From a virus, in IMG/VR virus record IMGVR_UViG_3300027969_000390, positions 1 to 25,823 of that record: a stretch of 25,823 nt of DNA, one strand, 5' to 3'. Below the pieces are notes generated by a model, which did no database searches, was not told the DNA's origin, and saw only the letters and a list, made by a program, of their open reading frames with translations. Positions within the stretch are counted from its first letter, which is position 1, and the number at the start of each line of letters is the position of its first letter. This document shows positions 6,274 to 13,541 of this stretch, piece after piece. The translations under genes and the position numbers were made by a program.

Positions 6274-6686
6274 GCATCGTCCAAACGCAGACCACCAGCT
6301 TCAAGAAGGAGTTGTACGAGGCCGTCCATAACCTGTCTACGGACACACTCAAGATTGCGCTGTACACCGGCAATGCCAGCTTGAACGAAGACACCACGGT
6401 CTATTCCGCAACCAACGAGGTTGTAGCGTCAGGCTACACAGCAGGCGGCAACACTCTGACTGGGGTGACTATCAGTTCCTCGGACTACACGGCCTATGTA
6501 AATTTTGCGAATACGTCTTGGACGGCTGCAATCACAGCCCGGTGTGCCCTGATTTACAACGTGACGCAGGGGAACAAATCCATTGCAGTGATTGACTTCG
6601 GGGCAGATAAAACGTCGACCACGACCTTTACAATCACCATGCCTTCCAACACCTCCACAACCGCACTTATCAGGAGTTCAAATTGA
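6270..6686 (+). CDS. Small phage structural protein, paralogue of 6884 gene
   Basis: 138 residues. Marks are STDTLKIALYTGNASLNEDT, YSATNEVVASGYTAGGNTLT and, near the end, TFTITMPSNTSTTALIRSSN. The same three blocks occur in the same order in the protein at 6884, so the two are paralogues. The composition is beta-rich, with no membrane segment. I recall the DTLKIALY...GYTAGG pattern from many phage structural proteins, of uncertain role in the tail or head. It starts inside the adaptor gene (ATGA overlap). Confidence 0.75.
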   Translation: MSIVQTQTTSFKKELYEAVHNLSTDTLKIALYTGNASLNEDTTVYSATNEVVASGYTAGGNTLTGVTISSSDYTAYVNFANTSWTAAITARCALIYNVTQGNKSIAVIDFGADKTSTTTFTITMPSNTSTTALIRSSN

Positions 6687-6874
6687 TTGTCACTACAACC
6701 AAAGGCGACATGGATACCTCCCTGCTGGAGAACCGAACCGGCACGGTTGAAAACGACAATGAAGCGACTACGTGGACAGAGTACTGGCTGGATGGCGAAT
6801 TGGTTCACCGGTCTGTGCATGTAACGCTGAAGAAAATGCCCAGCTTTGCTGGCGGTGAAACCGCTTCTTTTTAA
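6683..6874 (+). CDS. Small conserved phage protein, TTG start
   Basis: 63 residues. The TTG at 6683 overlaps the previous stop and has AGGAG (6672-6676) six bases upstream, so it is a real start. The sequence MIVTTTKGDMDTSLLENRTG is followed by WTEYWLDGELVHRSVHVTLK and a short Ser/Phe end. I recall the pattern EYWxDGELVHRSVHV from small phage proteins lying between structural genes, with no known function. It separates the two paralogues at 6270 and 6884. Confidence 0.7.
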   Translation: MIVTTTKGDMDTSLLENRTGTVENDNEATTWTEYWLDGELVHRSVHVTLKKMPSFAGGETASF

Positions 6875-6883
6875 GGAACTATC

Positions 6884-7375
6884 GTGGCAAATACCCAATC
6901 AATGTGTACTTCTTTTATGAGCGAACTGATGCTGGGTCAGCACCAGCTTGGCACTTCTACCATTGTGTCTCGCGGCAGCTTGACCTCGCCCACTACAGAC
7001 ACGCTTAAAGCAGCCTTGTACTTGGTTTCAGCCACTTACAACGCATCCACCACGGCATATTCAGCTACTGGAGAAGTCTCTGGTACGGGATACACGGCGG
7101 GCGGTGTAACGGTAACGAATGCTACGGCTCCAACTTCGACCAACAGTTCCGCAACTGCGGGCGTGGCGTTTTTTACACCGTCTGCTTCAATCACGTACAC
7201 AACGGTCACTTTGGCTACAGCGTTTGATACGGTGTTGTTGTACAACTCTACGCAGAGTAATAAGGCTATAGCTGTTTACACGTTTGGTAGTCAGACCGTC
7301 ACGGCGGGCACGTTCACACTGACCATGCCCTCTAACACCACAACTACTGCTTTGTTGCGGTTGGCTACAACGTAA
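6884..7375 (+). CDS. Small phage structural protein, paralogue of 6270 gene
   Basis: 163 residues from a GTG at 6884, with AAGGA six bases upstream. It carries TTDTLKAALYLVSATYNAST, YSATGEVSGTGYTAGGVTVT, then SNKAIAVYTFGSQTVTAGTF and TMPSNTTTTALLRLATT. These match the blocks of the 6270 protein. It adds an N-terminal segment of about 20 residues (including SFMSELMLGQHQLGT) and an extra insert. Predicted all-beta. It is probably a virion surface or tail component produced by duplication. Confidence 0.75.
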   Translation: MANTQSMCTSFMSELMLGQHQLGTSTIVSRGSLTSPTTDTLKAALYLVSATYNASTTAYSATGEVSGTGYTAGGVTVTNATAPTSTNSSATAGVAFFTPSASITYTTVTLATAFDTVLLYNSTQSNKAIAVYTFGSQTVTAGTFTLTMPSNTTTTALLRLATT

Positions 7376-7384
7376 GGATAGGCT

Positions 7385-8209
7385 GTGTCTCTCGGCTGGG
7401 GCGACAGTACTTGGGGCGCTAACGGTTGGGGCGGTACTCTTGAAGCAACGGGGGTTGCCGCTTCGGGGGCCGTGGGAACGGCGACTCCGGGAATTACGAT
7501 TGCCCTGACCGGGGTATTTGCCGCAGGAGCGGTGGGGACGGTTGTTCCAAGCCAGTCTTCAGCGGAGACTAGCGATACGGCGGAAGGTTTTGTAGGTACG
7601 GTTGGGCCGGTCACCACGGTCGCATTGGCAGGTGTAACGGCTATAGGCGCGGTTGGTACGATTACTCAGAGCCAAGCGTTTGATTTGTCTGGTGTTTCGG
7701 CTACAGGTAGTGTTGGGACAGTCTCCAGAGGAGCTACTTCTTTTGCTCTAACAGGCAATGAAGCTGCTGGATTGACCGGAACCCTGACAGGGGCTGTCTC
7801 GTTTGCCTTGAGCGGCAATTCAGCCAGCGGGGCTGTTGGAACAGTTGCGGTCACCAATGCAGAGGCTTTGACCGGCGTTGAGGCTATAGGAGCGTTGGGT
7901 CAGGCCATTGTCCCGTTGTTGCCAAATACGGCGATTGGCTCGGTTGGTACGGCTGGCCCTGAGACGATTATCGAGCTATCTGGTGTGTCTGCCAGCGGCG
8001 CGGTTGGTACGGTTGGTATAGGGCCAAGAAGCTTTGCTCTGACAGGCAATTACGCGCAGGGAGACGTTGGTGTTGTTATCGCTGTTTACTGGAAGCTGAT
8101 TGACGATATGCAGACGGCAAACTGGCAAAATATAGGTAGTTCGCAAACGGCAAATTGGGGCACAATAAGCAATACCCAGACTGCCAATTGGACGGAAATA
8201 GTAACTTGA
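7385..8209 (+). CDS. GAVGTV-repeat phage structural protein
   Basis: 274 residues from a GTG at 7385 (AAGGA six bases upstream). The N-terminus GWGDSTWGANGWGG repeats W-G pairs and resembles residues 201-213 of the hub protein at 14925. Residues about 19-236 consist of about ten imperfect units of about 20 residues with consensus L[ST]GxxAxGxVGTV. This suggests a beta-solenoid or stacked sheet. The last 33 residues are three exact-length 11-residue units built on QTANW. There is no catalytic motif. The position directly before the fibre genes suggests a fibre, spike or tail-attachment component. Confidence 0.75.
   Translation: MSLGWGDSTWGANGWGGTLEATGVAASGAVGTATPGITIALTGVFAAGAVGTVVPSQSSAETSDTAEGFVGTVGPVTTVALAGVTAIGAVGTITQSQAFDLSGVSATGSVGTVSRGATSFALTGNEAAGLTGTLTGAVSFALSGNSASGAVGTVAVTNAEALTGVEAIGALGQAIVPLLPNTAIGSVGTAGPETIIELSGVSASGAVGTVGIGPRSFALTGNYAQGDVGVVIAVYWKLIDDMQTANWQNIGSSQTANWGTISNTQTANWTEIVT
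7439..8092 (+). repeat. Tandem ~20-residue GAVGTV units
   Basis: About ten coding units such as ALTGVFAAGAVGTVVPS, ALAGVTAIGAVGTITQS and ELSGVSASGAVGTVGIG. The unit length varies slightly and the DNA has diverged, so the array is old or under protein-level selection. Confidence 0.8.
8108..8206 (+). repeat. Three 33-base units encoding QTANW repeats
   Basis: Units 8108-8140, 8141-8173 and 8174-8206 encode MQTANWQNIGS, SQTANWGTISN and TQTANWTEIVT. They form the extreme C-terminus of the repeat protein. Confidence 0.85.
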
Positions 8210-8217
8210 GGTAACAC

Positions 8218-9135
8218 ATGGCTACAGCATACACATCTCTACTTGGTCTGGCCCTTCCGGTCACGGGAGAACTGTCTGGTACGTGGGGAACCACGGTTAA
8301 CGATGCCATCACCTCGTTGCTGGACTCTGCCGTTGCAGGCACGACCACTTTAAGCACTGACGCAGACGTAACCCTGACCACAACCACTGGCGCAGCAAAT
8401 ACTTCACGACAGATTATTTTGTTGTGTTCGGGAGCAAGAACGGTTTTACGCACAATCACGGCTCCTGCTCAGTCAAAGATTTACACCATCATCAACGCTA
8501 CTACAGGCGGCTTCTCTGTCAAGCTGGTTGGTGTTGGCCCAACCACAGGTGTGACGATTGTTGCGGGCGAGTCTGCTGTTGTTGCATGGAACGGCTCTGA
8601 CTTTATTAGGGTAGCCAACACTTCCGGGCCGGGTACATTCACCACGCTGAACTGCACCACCCTAACAGCCACCGCAGACTCTACCTTCTCCTCCACTGGC
8701 GCGGTAACACTCAGCAAGGGAACTACTGGACAGCAGCCGGGAAGCCCTGTTACGGGCATGTTGCGCTACAACACCACGACCAACCAGTTTGAGGGTTATG
8801 CAGGCGCGTCTCCTGCGTGGGCGGGCGTGGGCGGCGCGTCATTGAGCAACGACACATCAACTGCCAGTTTTGAGTACCCGCTGTTTGCAGCCGCCACATC
8901 TGGCTCGGCCACGACGGTCTACACCAGCAACGCCAAGTTCCTGTACAAGCCCTCCACGGGCGAACTGCAAGCGTCTGAATTGGTGGCAAGCAACGGCCTT
9001 GTTCTGAACGCTACAAACATTGCGGCAAGCTACACTATCGGCACGGGCTACAACGCCATGTCTGTTGGGCCTGTCACCGTGGCATCGGGGCAGTCGGTTA
9101 CGGTTTCCAGCGGTCAACGCTGGCTCGTGTTTTAA
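8218..9135 (+). CDS. Tail fibre / receptor-binding-type protein
   Basis: 305 residues from an ATG with GAGGT five bases upstream. The N-terminus (LLGLALPVTGELSGTWGTTV, NDAITSLLDSAVAGTTTLST) is a pattern I recall from many phage fibre or fibre-associated proteins. The middle has FSVKLVGVGPTTGVTIVAGE and WNGSDFIRVA. Residues about 158-197 contain STGAVTLSKGTTGQQPGSPV and GMLRYNTTTNQFEGYAG, a module also present in the 10146 protein. The C-terminus is short and hydrophobic, GQSVTVSSGQRWLVF. There is no S74 domain. It probably forms part of the host-recognition apparatus. Confidence 0.7.
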   Translation: MATAYTSLLGLALPVTGELSGTWGTTVNDAITSLLDSAVAGTTTLSTDADVTLTTTTGAANTSRQIILLCSGARTVLRTITAPAQSKIYTIINATTGGFSVKLVGVGPTTGVTIVAGESAVVAWNGSDFIRVANTSGPGTFTTLNCTTLTATADSTFSSTGAVTLSKGTTGQQPGSPVTGMLRYNTTTNQFEGYAGASPAWAGVGGASLSNDTSTASFEYPLFAAATSGSATTVYTSNAKFLYKPSTGELQASELVASNGLVLNATNIAASYTIGTGYNAMSVGPVTVASGQSVTVSSGQRWLVF

Positions 9136-9144
9136 GGATAAATC

Positions 9145-10149
9145 ATGGCATCAAGCATTTCCGCAGGAACCACATCCAGCACCGCGCTGGTTGCTACAGC
9201 CGACACCACAGGCGCACTTCAACTTGCCACCAACAATGGCACGGTGGCGGTCACCGTAGATACAAGCCAGAACGTGGGTATTGGTACTACTACACCTAGT
9301 TCTTTTGGCAAACTTGCTGTGGTTGGTGACGGTTATTGCTCAGGCGCTTTGGGTATTGGTGCAGTCTCTACTCGCAATCTTGAAACCATAAAATCTGATG
9401 CAAATACTACTTATGGTGCAGCGGCGGCTCAATTTCCGTTAAACATTCGCAATACAGATACAACAGCAAACAATTGGACAGCTATTGGTTTTAACCAAGG
9501 CGCATCTAGTTTATCCAATCCAGTTTCAATTGGGGCGCAATTTGCAAGCTCAACTACGGGTTCTTTTGTTGTGGCTACCAGTGGCGCAGAGCGTATGCGT
9601 GTTGACTCCGGCGGTAACTTGCTGGTGGGTTCAACTACACTTACTAATAATGCAAAAGTAAGAGTTTACAAAACTGGTAATAGACCAACCATTGAGGCTG
9701 AACAAGGCGATTCTGGTGGTTACAACTTTCAATCTATTGCTTTTAACAACGGCGGGACTTATTACCATTGTAATTTTCAAGAAGGCGGAACTCAGCGTGG
9801 TTCTATTAGTTCTAATGGGTCAAACACCGCATACAACACAGGCTCAGACTATCGTTTAAAAGATGATGTTGCGCCTATGACTGGTGCCTTAAATAAAATA
9901 TCCGGATTGAATCCAGTTACTTGGAAATGGAAATCTAATGGCTCTGATGGTCAAGGATTTATTGCACACGAATTGGCTGAGGTGTGTCCTGATGCGGTTA
10001 CTGGGGAAAAAGATGCTGTGGATGGAAATGGAAACCCAGTTTATCAAATGGTAGATGTGTCTTATTTGGTTGCAACCCTGACCGCCGCCATCCAAGAACT
10101 CACAGCCAAAGTCACCTCGCTTGAAGCAAAAGTAGGAGCATCAGCATGA
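9145..10149 (+). CDS. Tail fibre with C-terminal S74 self-cleaving chaperone
   Basis: 334 residues. The N-terminal module (residues about 12-50) includes TADTTGALQLATNNGTVAVT and VDTSQNVGIGTTTPSSFGKL, common in phage fibres. The C-terminus is a peptidase S74 intramolecular chaperone: SDYRLKDDV with the expected catalytic Ser234 and Lys239, then GFIAHELAEVCPDAVTGEKD, then YQMVDVSYLVATLTAAIQEL and a coiled coil. In this family the domain drives trimer folding and then cuts itself off at the Ser. That would release about 101 residues and leave a 233-residue fibre. The gene overlaps the next by four bases. Much of 9290-10070 looks more A+T-rich than its flanks. Confidence 0.88.
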   Translation: MASSISAGTTSSTALVATADTTGALQLATNNGTVAVTVDTSQNVGIGTTTPSSFGKLAVVGDGYCSGALGIGAVSTRNLETIKSDANTTYGAAAAQFPLNIRNTDTTANNWTAIGFNQGASSLSNPVSIGAQFASSTTGSFVVATSGAERMRVDSGGNLLVGSTTLTNNAKVRVYKTGNRPTIEAEQGDSGGYNFQSIAFNNGGTYYHCNFQEGGTQRGSISSNGSNTAYNTGSDYRLKDDVAPMTGALNKISGLNPVTWKWKSNGSDGQGFIAHELAEVCPDAVTGEKDAVDGNGNPVYQMVDVSYLVATLTAAIQELTAKVTSLEAKVGASA

Positions 10150-11240
10150 CCACAACAATCAACGCCAGCAATTCGGGCGGAGGCGGCTTAGTCCAGACCG
10201 CAGATGCCTCGGGTATCCTTGCCCTGCAAACGGCAGGAACGACTGCGGTCACCATAGACACAAGCCAGAACGCTACGTTCAACAGCACAGGCGCATTGAC
10301 CCTGCCTAAAGGAACCACTGCACAGCAACCCACCGCAGTATCTGGGATGACGCGATTTAACACTTCAACTTCGCTTGTTGAGGTGTACAACGGGACGGTT
10401 TGGAATAGTATTACTACGCAGTACAACGCAGAGTTTTTGATTATTGCTGGCGGAGGCGGGGGTGGAGTTGGCCTTAATTCTGGAAATACTGAATCGGGTG
10501 GTGGCGGTGGTGCTGGCGGATATAGATGCTCTGTATCTGGTGAATCGTCCGGTGGCGGGGCTTCTGCTGAAAACACTTTAGGTCTTAGTCCGGGAACTGC
10601 ATATACAGTGACAGTTGGCGCTGGAGGGAATGGGGCTACATCCAGTCCCTCTAATGGAAGTCAAGGTTCATCTTCTACCATTAGCATAGTTACATCAATT
10701 GGCGGTGGTTATGGGGCAGGCTCTAGCACTGCGGGTGGTGCGGGCGGCGCGGGAGGTGGCGCAGGCTCAGGCGGCTCAACAAGTTCTGGCGGTTCTGGTA
10801 CTAGTGGACAGGGCTACGCTGGTGGTTCAGGTACTACTGGTGCTCAAGGCGGAGGCGGTGGAGGCGCTGGTGCCGTAGGCCAAAACGGAGTTACTTACAC
10901 CACTGGCGGTAACGGAGGAAACGGCGTCTCGTCTTCCATAAATGGAACAGCAACTACTCGTGGTGGTGGTGGTGGCGCTGGTAGCTACACAGGCGGGTCT
11001 GGCGGAACTGGAGGCGGTGGTGGCGGCGGAAGTTCAAGTACCAATGGAACTGCGGGGACAGCTAACACGGGTGGTGGTGGTGGTGGAGCTAAACACACCC
11101 CTTACACCGCAGGGAATGGCGGCTCTGGACTTGTAATCATTCGCTATCTCGGCGCTCAACGCGGAACAGGTGGCACTGTGACTACATCAGGCAGCTACAC
11201 CGTCCACACCTTTACCTCCAGCGGCACATACACGGCGTAA
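10146..11240 (+). CDS. Glycine-rich tail fibre adhesin
   Basis: 364 residues. AGGAG lies seven bases before the ATG at 10146. Residues about 15-85 carry QTADASGILALQTAGTTAVT, IDTSQN and STGALTLPKGTTAQQPTAVS, homologous to modules in the two preceding fibre genes. From residue about 100 the protein is dominated by glycine runs separated by short loops. It ends with SGLVIIRYLG and SYTVHTFTSSGTYTA, the closing pattern of phage glycine-rich domains. Glycine-rich tips such as S16 gp38 fold as polyglycine-II sandwiches with variable receptor-contact loops, and the same architecture is likely here. Confidence 0.82.
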   Translation: MTTTINASNSGGGGLVQTADASGILALQTAGTTAVTIDTSQNATFNSTGALTLPKGTTAQQPTAVSGMTRFNTSTSLVEVYNGTVWNSITTQYNAEFLIIAGGGGGGVGLNSGNTESGGGGGAGGYRCSVSGESSGGGASAENTLGLSPGTAYTVTVGAGGNGATSSPSNGSQGSSSTISIVTSIGGGYGAGSSTAGGAGGAGGGAGSGGSTSSGGSGTSGQGYAGGSGTTGAQGGGGGGAGAVGQNGVTYTTGGNGGNGVSSSINGTATTRGGGGGAGSYTGGSGGTGGGGGGGSSSTNGTAGTANTGGGGGGAKHTPYTAGNGGSGLVIIRYLGAQRGTGGTVTTSGSYTVHTFTSSGTYTA

Positions 11241-11248
11241 GGACAAAC

Positions 11249-11587
11249 ATGGCACATTTTGCAAAAGTATCAAACGGCGTAGTGGTTCAAGTCATTGTGG
11301 CTGAACCCGATTTTTTTCAGACGTTCGTGGACACAAGTCCCGGCGAATGGATTCAGACCAGCTACAACACCCACGGCGGGCAACACCCCGAAGGCCGTCC
11401 ATTGCGTAAAAACTACGCTGGCATCGGCTACACCTATGACCGCGCCCGTGATGCGTTTATCCCACCTAAGCCCTACGCAAGCTGGACGTTGAACGAAGAC
11501 ACTTGCCTATGGGATGCGCCAACTCCAATGCCAACTGAAGGCGTTTGCACATGGGATGAAATAACCAAATCTTGGAGTAATGCATGA
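11249..11587 (+). CDS. Small conserved phage tail-region protein
   Basis: 112 residues with AAGGA upstream. The sequence begins MAHFAKVSNGVVVQVIVAEP, has GEWIQTSYNTHGGQHPEGRP and LRKNYAGIGYTYDRARDAFI, then PPKPYASWTLNEDTCLWDAP. I recall this whole pattern, particularly RKNYAGIGYTYD and FIPPKP, from cyanophage and other aquatic phage genomes, where it sits beside fibre genes without a known function. It lies between two fibre genes and overlaps the next by four bases. A fibre assembly or accessory role is inferred. Confidence 0.75.
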   Translation: MAHFAKVSNGVVVQVIVAEPDFFQTFVDTSPGEWIQTSYNTHGGQHPEGRPLRKNYAGIGYTYDRARDAFIPPKPYASWTLNEDTCLWDAPTPMPTEGVCTWDEITKSWSNA

Positions 11588-12720
11588 CCATCACTTTAGA
11601 CGGCACAACGGGCATCACGACCCCTACTACCAGCACAACTGGGGAGTTTGTGACATCGGTCACAGGCTTCAAGAACCGCATCATCAACGGCGCGATGGTG
11701 ATTGACCAGCGCAATGCGGGGGCGAGTGTTACGCCAACTGCCAGTGGTACTTTGACTCTCGATAGATGGAAATTCTTTTTGAGTCAAGCGTCTAAATTTT
11801 CAACTCAACAAAATGCTGGTTCTGTTACTCCCCCAGTAGGATTTGCAAAATACTTAGGCGTTACATCTTTATCAGCTTATACCGTTGGTGCGTCTGAAAA
11901 TTTTTGCCTATTGCAAACTTTTGAATCGTCTAATGTCTATGATTTTGCATGGGGCACAGCTAACGCAAAACCAGTAACGCTATCTTTTTGGGTATACAGT
12001 TCATTGACTGGTACTTTTGGTGGTGCTGTTCGTAACTGGGCATATACATATTCATACCCTTTTAGTTATACTATTTCTTCCGCAAATACTTGGACATTTA
12101 TTACTGTCAATATCGCTGCGCCCACCGCTGGCACTTGGGTTATGGACGCAAGCAACAACGGCGCAATAGAGTTGTTATTTAGTCTTGGCACGGGAGCAAC
12201 TGTTAGCGGAACAGCGGGTGCGTGGGCATCGGCAAACTACCAATCTGCCACAGGCGCAACATCAGTAGTCGGCACAAGCGGAGCCACGTTCTACATCACA
12301 GGCGTACAGCTAGAAAAAGGCAGCACAGCCACATCGTTTGATTACCGCCCGTATGGGACTGAGTTGAATTTGTGCTTGCGGTACTATCAGCAATTAGCTT
12401 CTGGTGGTGATTATAATTCTTTTAGCGTTGGGCAATGCCACTCAACCACTGAAGTATTTTTATTTAATCAATTCATTGTGCCAATGCGCTCAGCGCCAAG
12501 CGTAACTCCTTCGACAATAGGTAATTTTCGCATTTATTCTGGAGCTTCAACACAAACGGTAACGTCTTTTGCTAGTCGCGTTGGTGGTTCTGTAAATGGA
12601 AATTACACAACTATTAATTTAGATGTTAGTGTGGCTTCTGGTTTAACTGCTGGTTCTGGTGCAACCTTAATGAATGCAGTGAGTACGACCCCTACGCTTG
12701 CTTTCTCATCGGAGCTTTAA
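11584..12720 (+). CDS. Tail fibre with carbohydrate-binding-like domain
   Basis: 378 residues. Motifs in order: FKNRIINGAMVIDQRNAG (about residues 29-46), LDRWKFFLSQASKF, then a jelly-roll-like stretch with LSFWVYSSLTGTFGGAVRNW, and FYITGVQLEKGSTATSFDYR followed by PYGTELNLCLRYYQQLAS. I recognise this layout from phage fibre proteins whose middle resembles carbohydrate-binding beta-sandwiches. After about residue 270 the sequence is divergent and A+T-rich at DNA level, as expected for a variable receptor-binding tip. The role is adsorption to host surface sugars, inferred from the family. Confidence 0.78.
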   Translation: MTITLDGTTGITTPTTSTTGEFVTSVTGFKNRIINGAMVIDQRNAGASVTPTASGTLTLDRWKFFLSQASKFSTQQNAGSVTPPVGFAKYLGVTSLSAYTVGASENFCLLQTFESSNVYDFAWGTANAKPVTLSFWVYSSLTGTFGGAVRNWAYTYSYPFSYTISSANTWTFITVNIAAPTAGTWVMDASNNGAIELLFSLGTGATVSGTAGAWASANYQSATGATSVVGTSGATFYITGVQLEKGSTATSFDYRPYGTELNLCLRYYQQLASGGDYNSFSVGQCHSTTEVFLFNQFIVPMRSAPSVTPSTIGNFRIYSGASTQTVTSFASRVGGSVNGNYTTINLDVSVASGLTAGSGATLMNAVSTTPTLAFSSEL

Positions 12721-12721
12721 A

Positions 12722-12877
12722 ATGTATAAATTACAAATTTCACAAATGTCAAATACCGTTGTTTCCGTTCTTCGGGTTGAAGATACTACATCAATCCCAT
12801 TTGACCCAGCCAACACCGACTACCAGCAATACCTAAAGTGGCTTGCTGAAGGCAACACACCACTACCAGCGGAGTAA
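12722..12877 (+). CDS. Very small phage protein downstream of fibre
   Basis: 51 residues, MYKLQISQMSNTVVSVLRVE then SIPFDPANTDYQQYLKWLAE and GNTPLPAE. The ATG is one base after the fibre stop, with GGAG about eight bases upstream. The DYQQYLKWLAEGNTPxPA ending is a pattern I recall from small phage proteins next to fibre genes. Function is unknown; a fibre accessory or chaperone role is inferred from position only. Confidence 0.75.
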   Translation: MYKLQISQMSNTVVSVLRVEDTTSIPFDPANTDYQQYLKWLAEGNTPLPAE

Positions 12878-12881
12878 CTGT

Positions 12882-13043
12882 GTGCTTGACCAGCTTGTCT
12901 CTGCTGAAAACCCGTGGCCCAATACCGAAACAAAAACGGTGTTGGTCTGCCGCACCCCTAAGAAAGATGACAAGCCAAGCGCAAACGAGTTTGTAGGTAA
13001 AGACGGACAAATCTGCCGCTGGGTGGTGATGGACAAAAAATAG
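12882..13043 (+). CDS. Very small hypothetical phage protein, GTG start
   Basis: 53 residues from the GTG at 12882, with GGAG (12871-12874) seven bases upstream. A longer frame back to 12843 would overlap the previous gene and lacks a better site. The sequence contains ENPWPNTETKTVLVCRTPKK and NEFVGKDGQICRWVVMDKK, with two cysteines. There is no membrane segment. No family is recognised. The stop codon is part of the Shine-Dalgarno (TAGGAG) of the next gene. Confidence 0.6.
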   Translation: MLDQLVSAENPWPNTETKTVLVCRTPKKDDKPSANEFVGKDGQICRWVVMDKK

Positions 13044-13050
13044 GAGCTTT

Positions 13051-13541
13051 ATGATTGACCCATTTACAGCTTTTGCCCTTGCCCAAGGCGCGGTAGCCGG
13101 TATAAAAAAGCAGTCGCTCTTGGTAAGGATATCCACAGCCTATATAAAGAATTCAGCAGTTTTTATCAAGCAGCGGACACGGTTCACCTAGCAAGCAGCA
13201 AGGCACGGATTGCTTCAATAGGAAAATCAAATGCACAGATTAGTTCCCAAGCACTCCAAATTGCAATGGCTTCCAAGGCGTTGCGGGAACACGAAAAGGA
13301 ACTGAAGGACATACTTTTCTACAGCGGTAACGCTCAGGTCTGGGAAGAGATGATGTCAGAGCGGACTAGGTTGATAAAGGAGCGCAACACGCTGGAGAGA
13401 GAAGAAGCGGAGCGCAAACAGAAGGACAAGGAAATGAAGGTAGCGATTATTATGAACACGCTCTGGATTACCGGCGCTTCCGCTATCATCGTGCCGTTGG
13501 TCAGTGTTGCATTTCACGTTGTAACGAACAGGGGCTTTTGA
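13051..13541 (+). CDS. Tail-anchored membrane protein encoded in two frames (-1 frameshift)
   Basis: The ATG at 13051 follows TAGGAG. Read straight it gives only 46 residues and stops at a TAG just after 13183. A -1 shift at A-AAA-AAG (13104-13110) joins MIDPFTAFALAQGAVAGIKK to AVALGKDIHSLYKEFSSFYQ. The frame then stays open to the TGA at 13539-13541, for 163 residues. The joined product is coherent: an N-terminal helix, ADTVHLASSKARIASIGKSN, a charged coiled coil (MMSERTRLIKERNTLEREEA), and a C-terminal TM helix (IIMNTLWITGASAIIVPLVS). I recall phage proteins with this layout in a single frame. The location upstream of the holin suggests a lysis-associated role, unproven. Confidence 0.72.
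13104..13110 (+). promoter_or_regulatory. Slippery heptamer A-AAA-AAG
   Basis: In the frame set by the ATG at 13051 the codons are ATA AAA AAG, so the heptamer is in the exact X-XXY-YYZ phase for -1 slippage. After slippage the next codon is GCA at 13110. AAGGCG lies at 13085-13090, further upstream than usual for a stimulatory Shine-Dalgarno-like element. I see no strong downstream hairpin, only a weak TGG/CCA pairing. Confidence 0.6.

Noticed and set aside
7036-8459. Long open frames on the - strand across the repeat and fibre genes
   Set aside because: They mirror the Val/Thr/Ala-rich codons of the + strand genes, lack Shine-Dalgarno sites and overlap well-supported genes fully.
10430-11140. 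Glycine-codon runs as DNA tandem repeats or a CRISPR-like array
   Set aside because: The repetition follows from poly-glycine coding (GGN codons) with no regular spacer or unit length.
8218-12720. Diversity-generating retroelement target in the fibre genes
   Set aside because: No reverse transcriptase gene and no template/variable repeat pair were seen in the window.
13266-13541. Independent gene starting at the ATG at 13266
   Set aside because: No Shine-Dalgarno is near it and the same frame upstream encodes a coherent sequence back to the slippery site, so it is the 3' part of a larger frameshifted gene.
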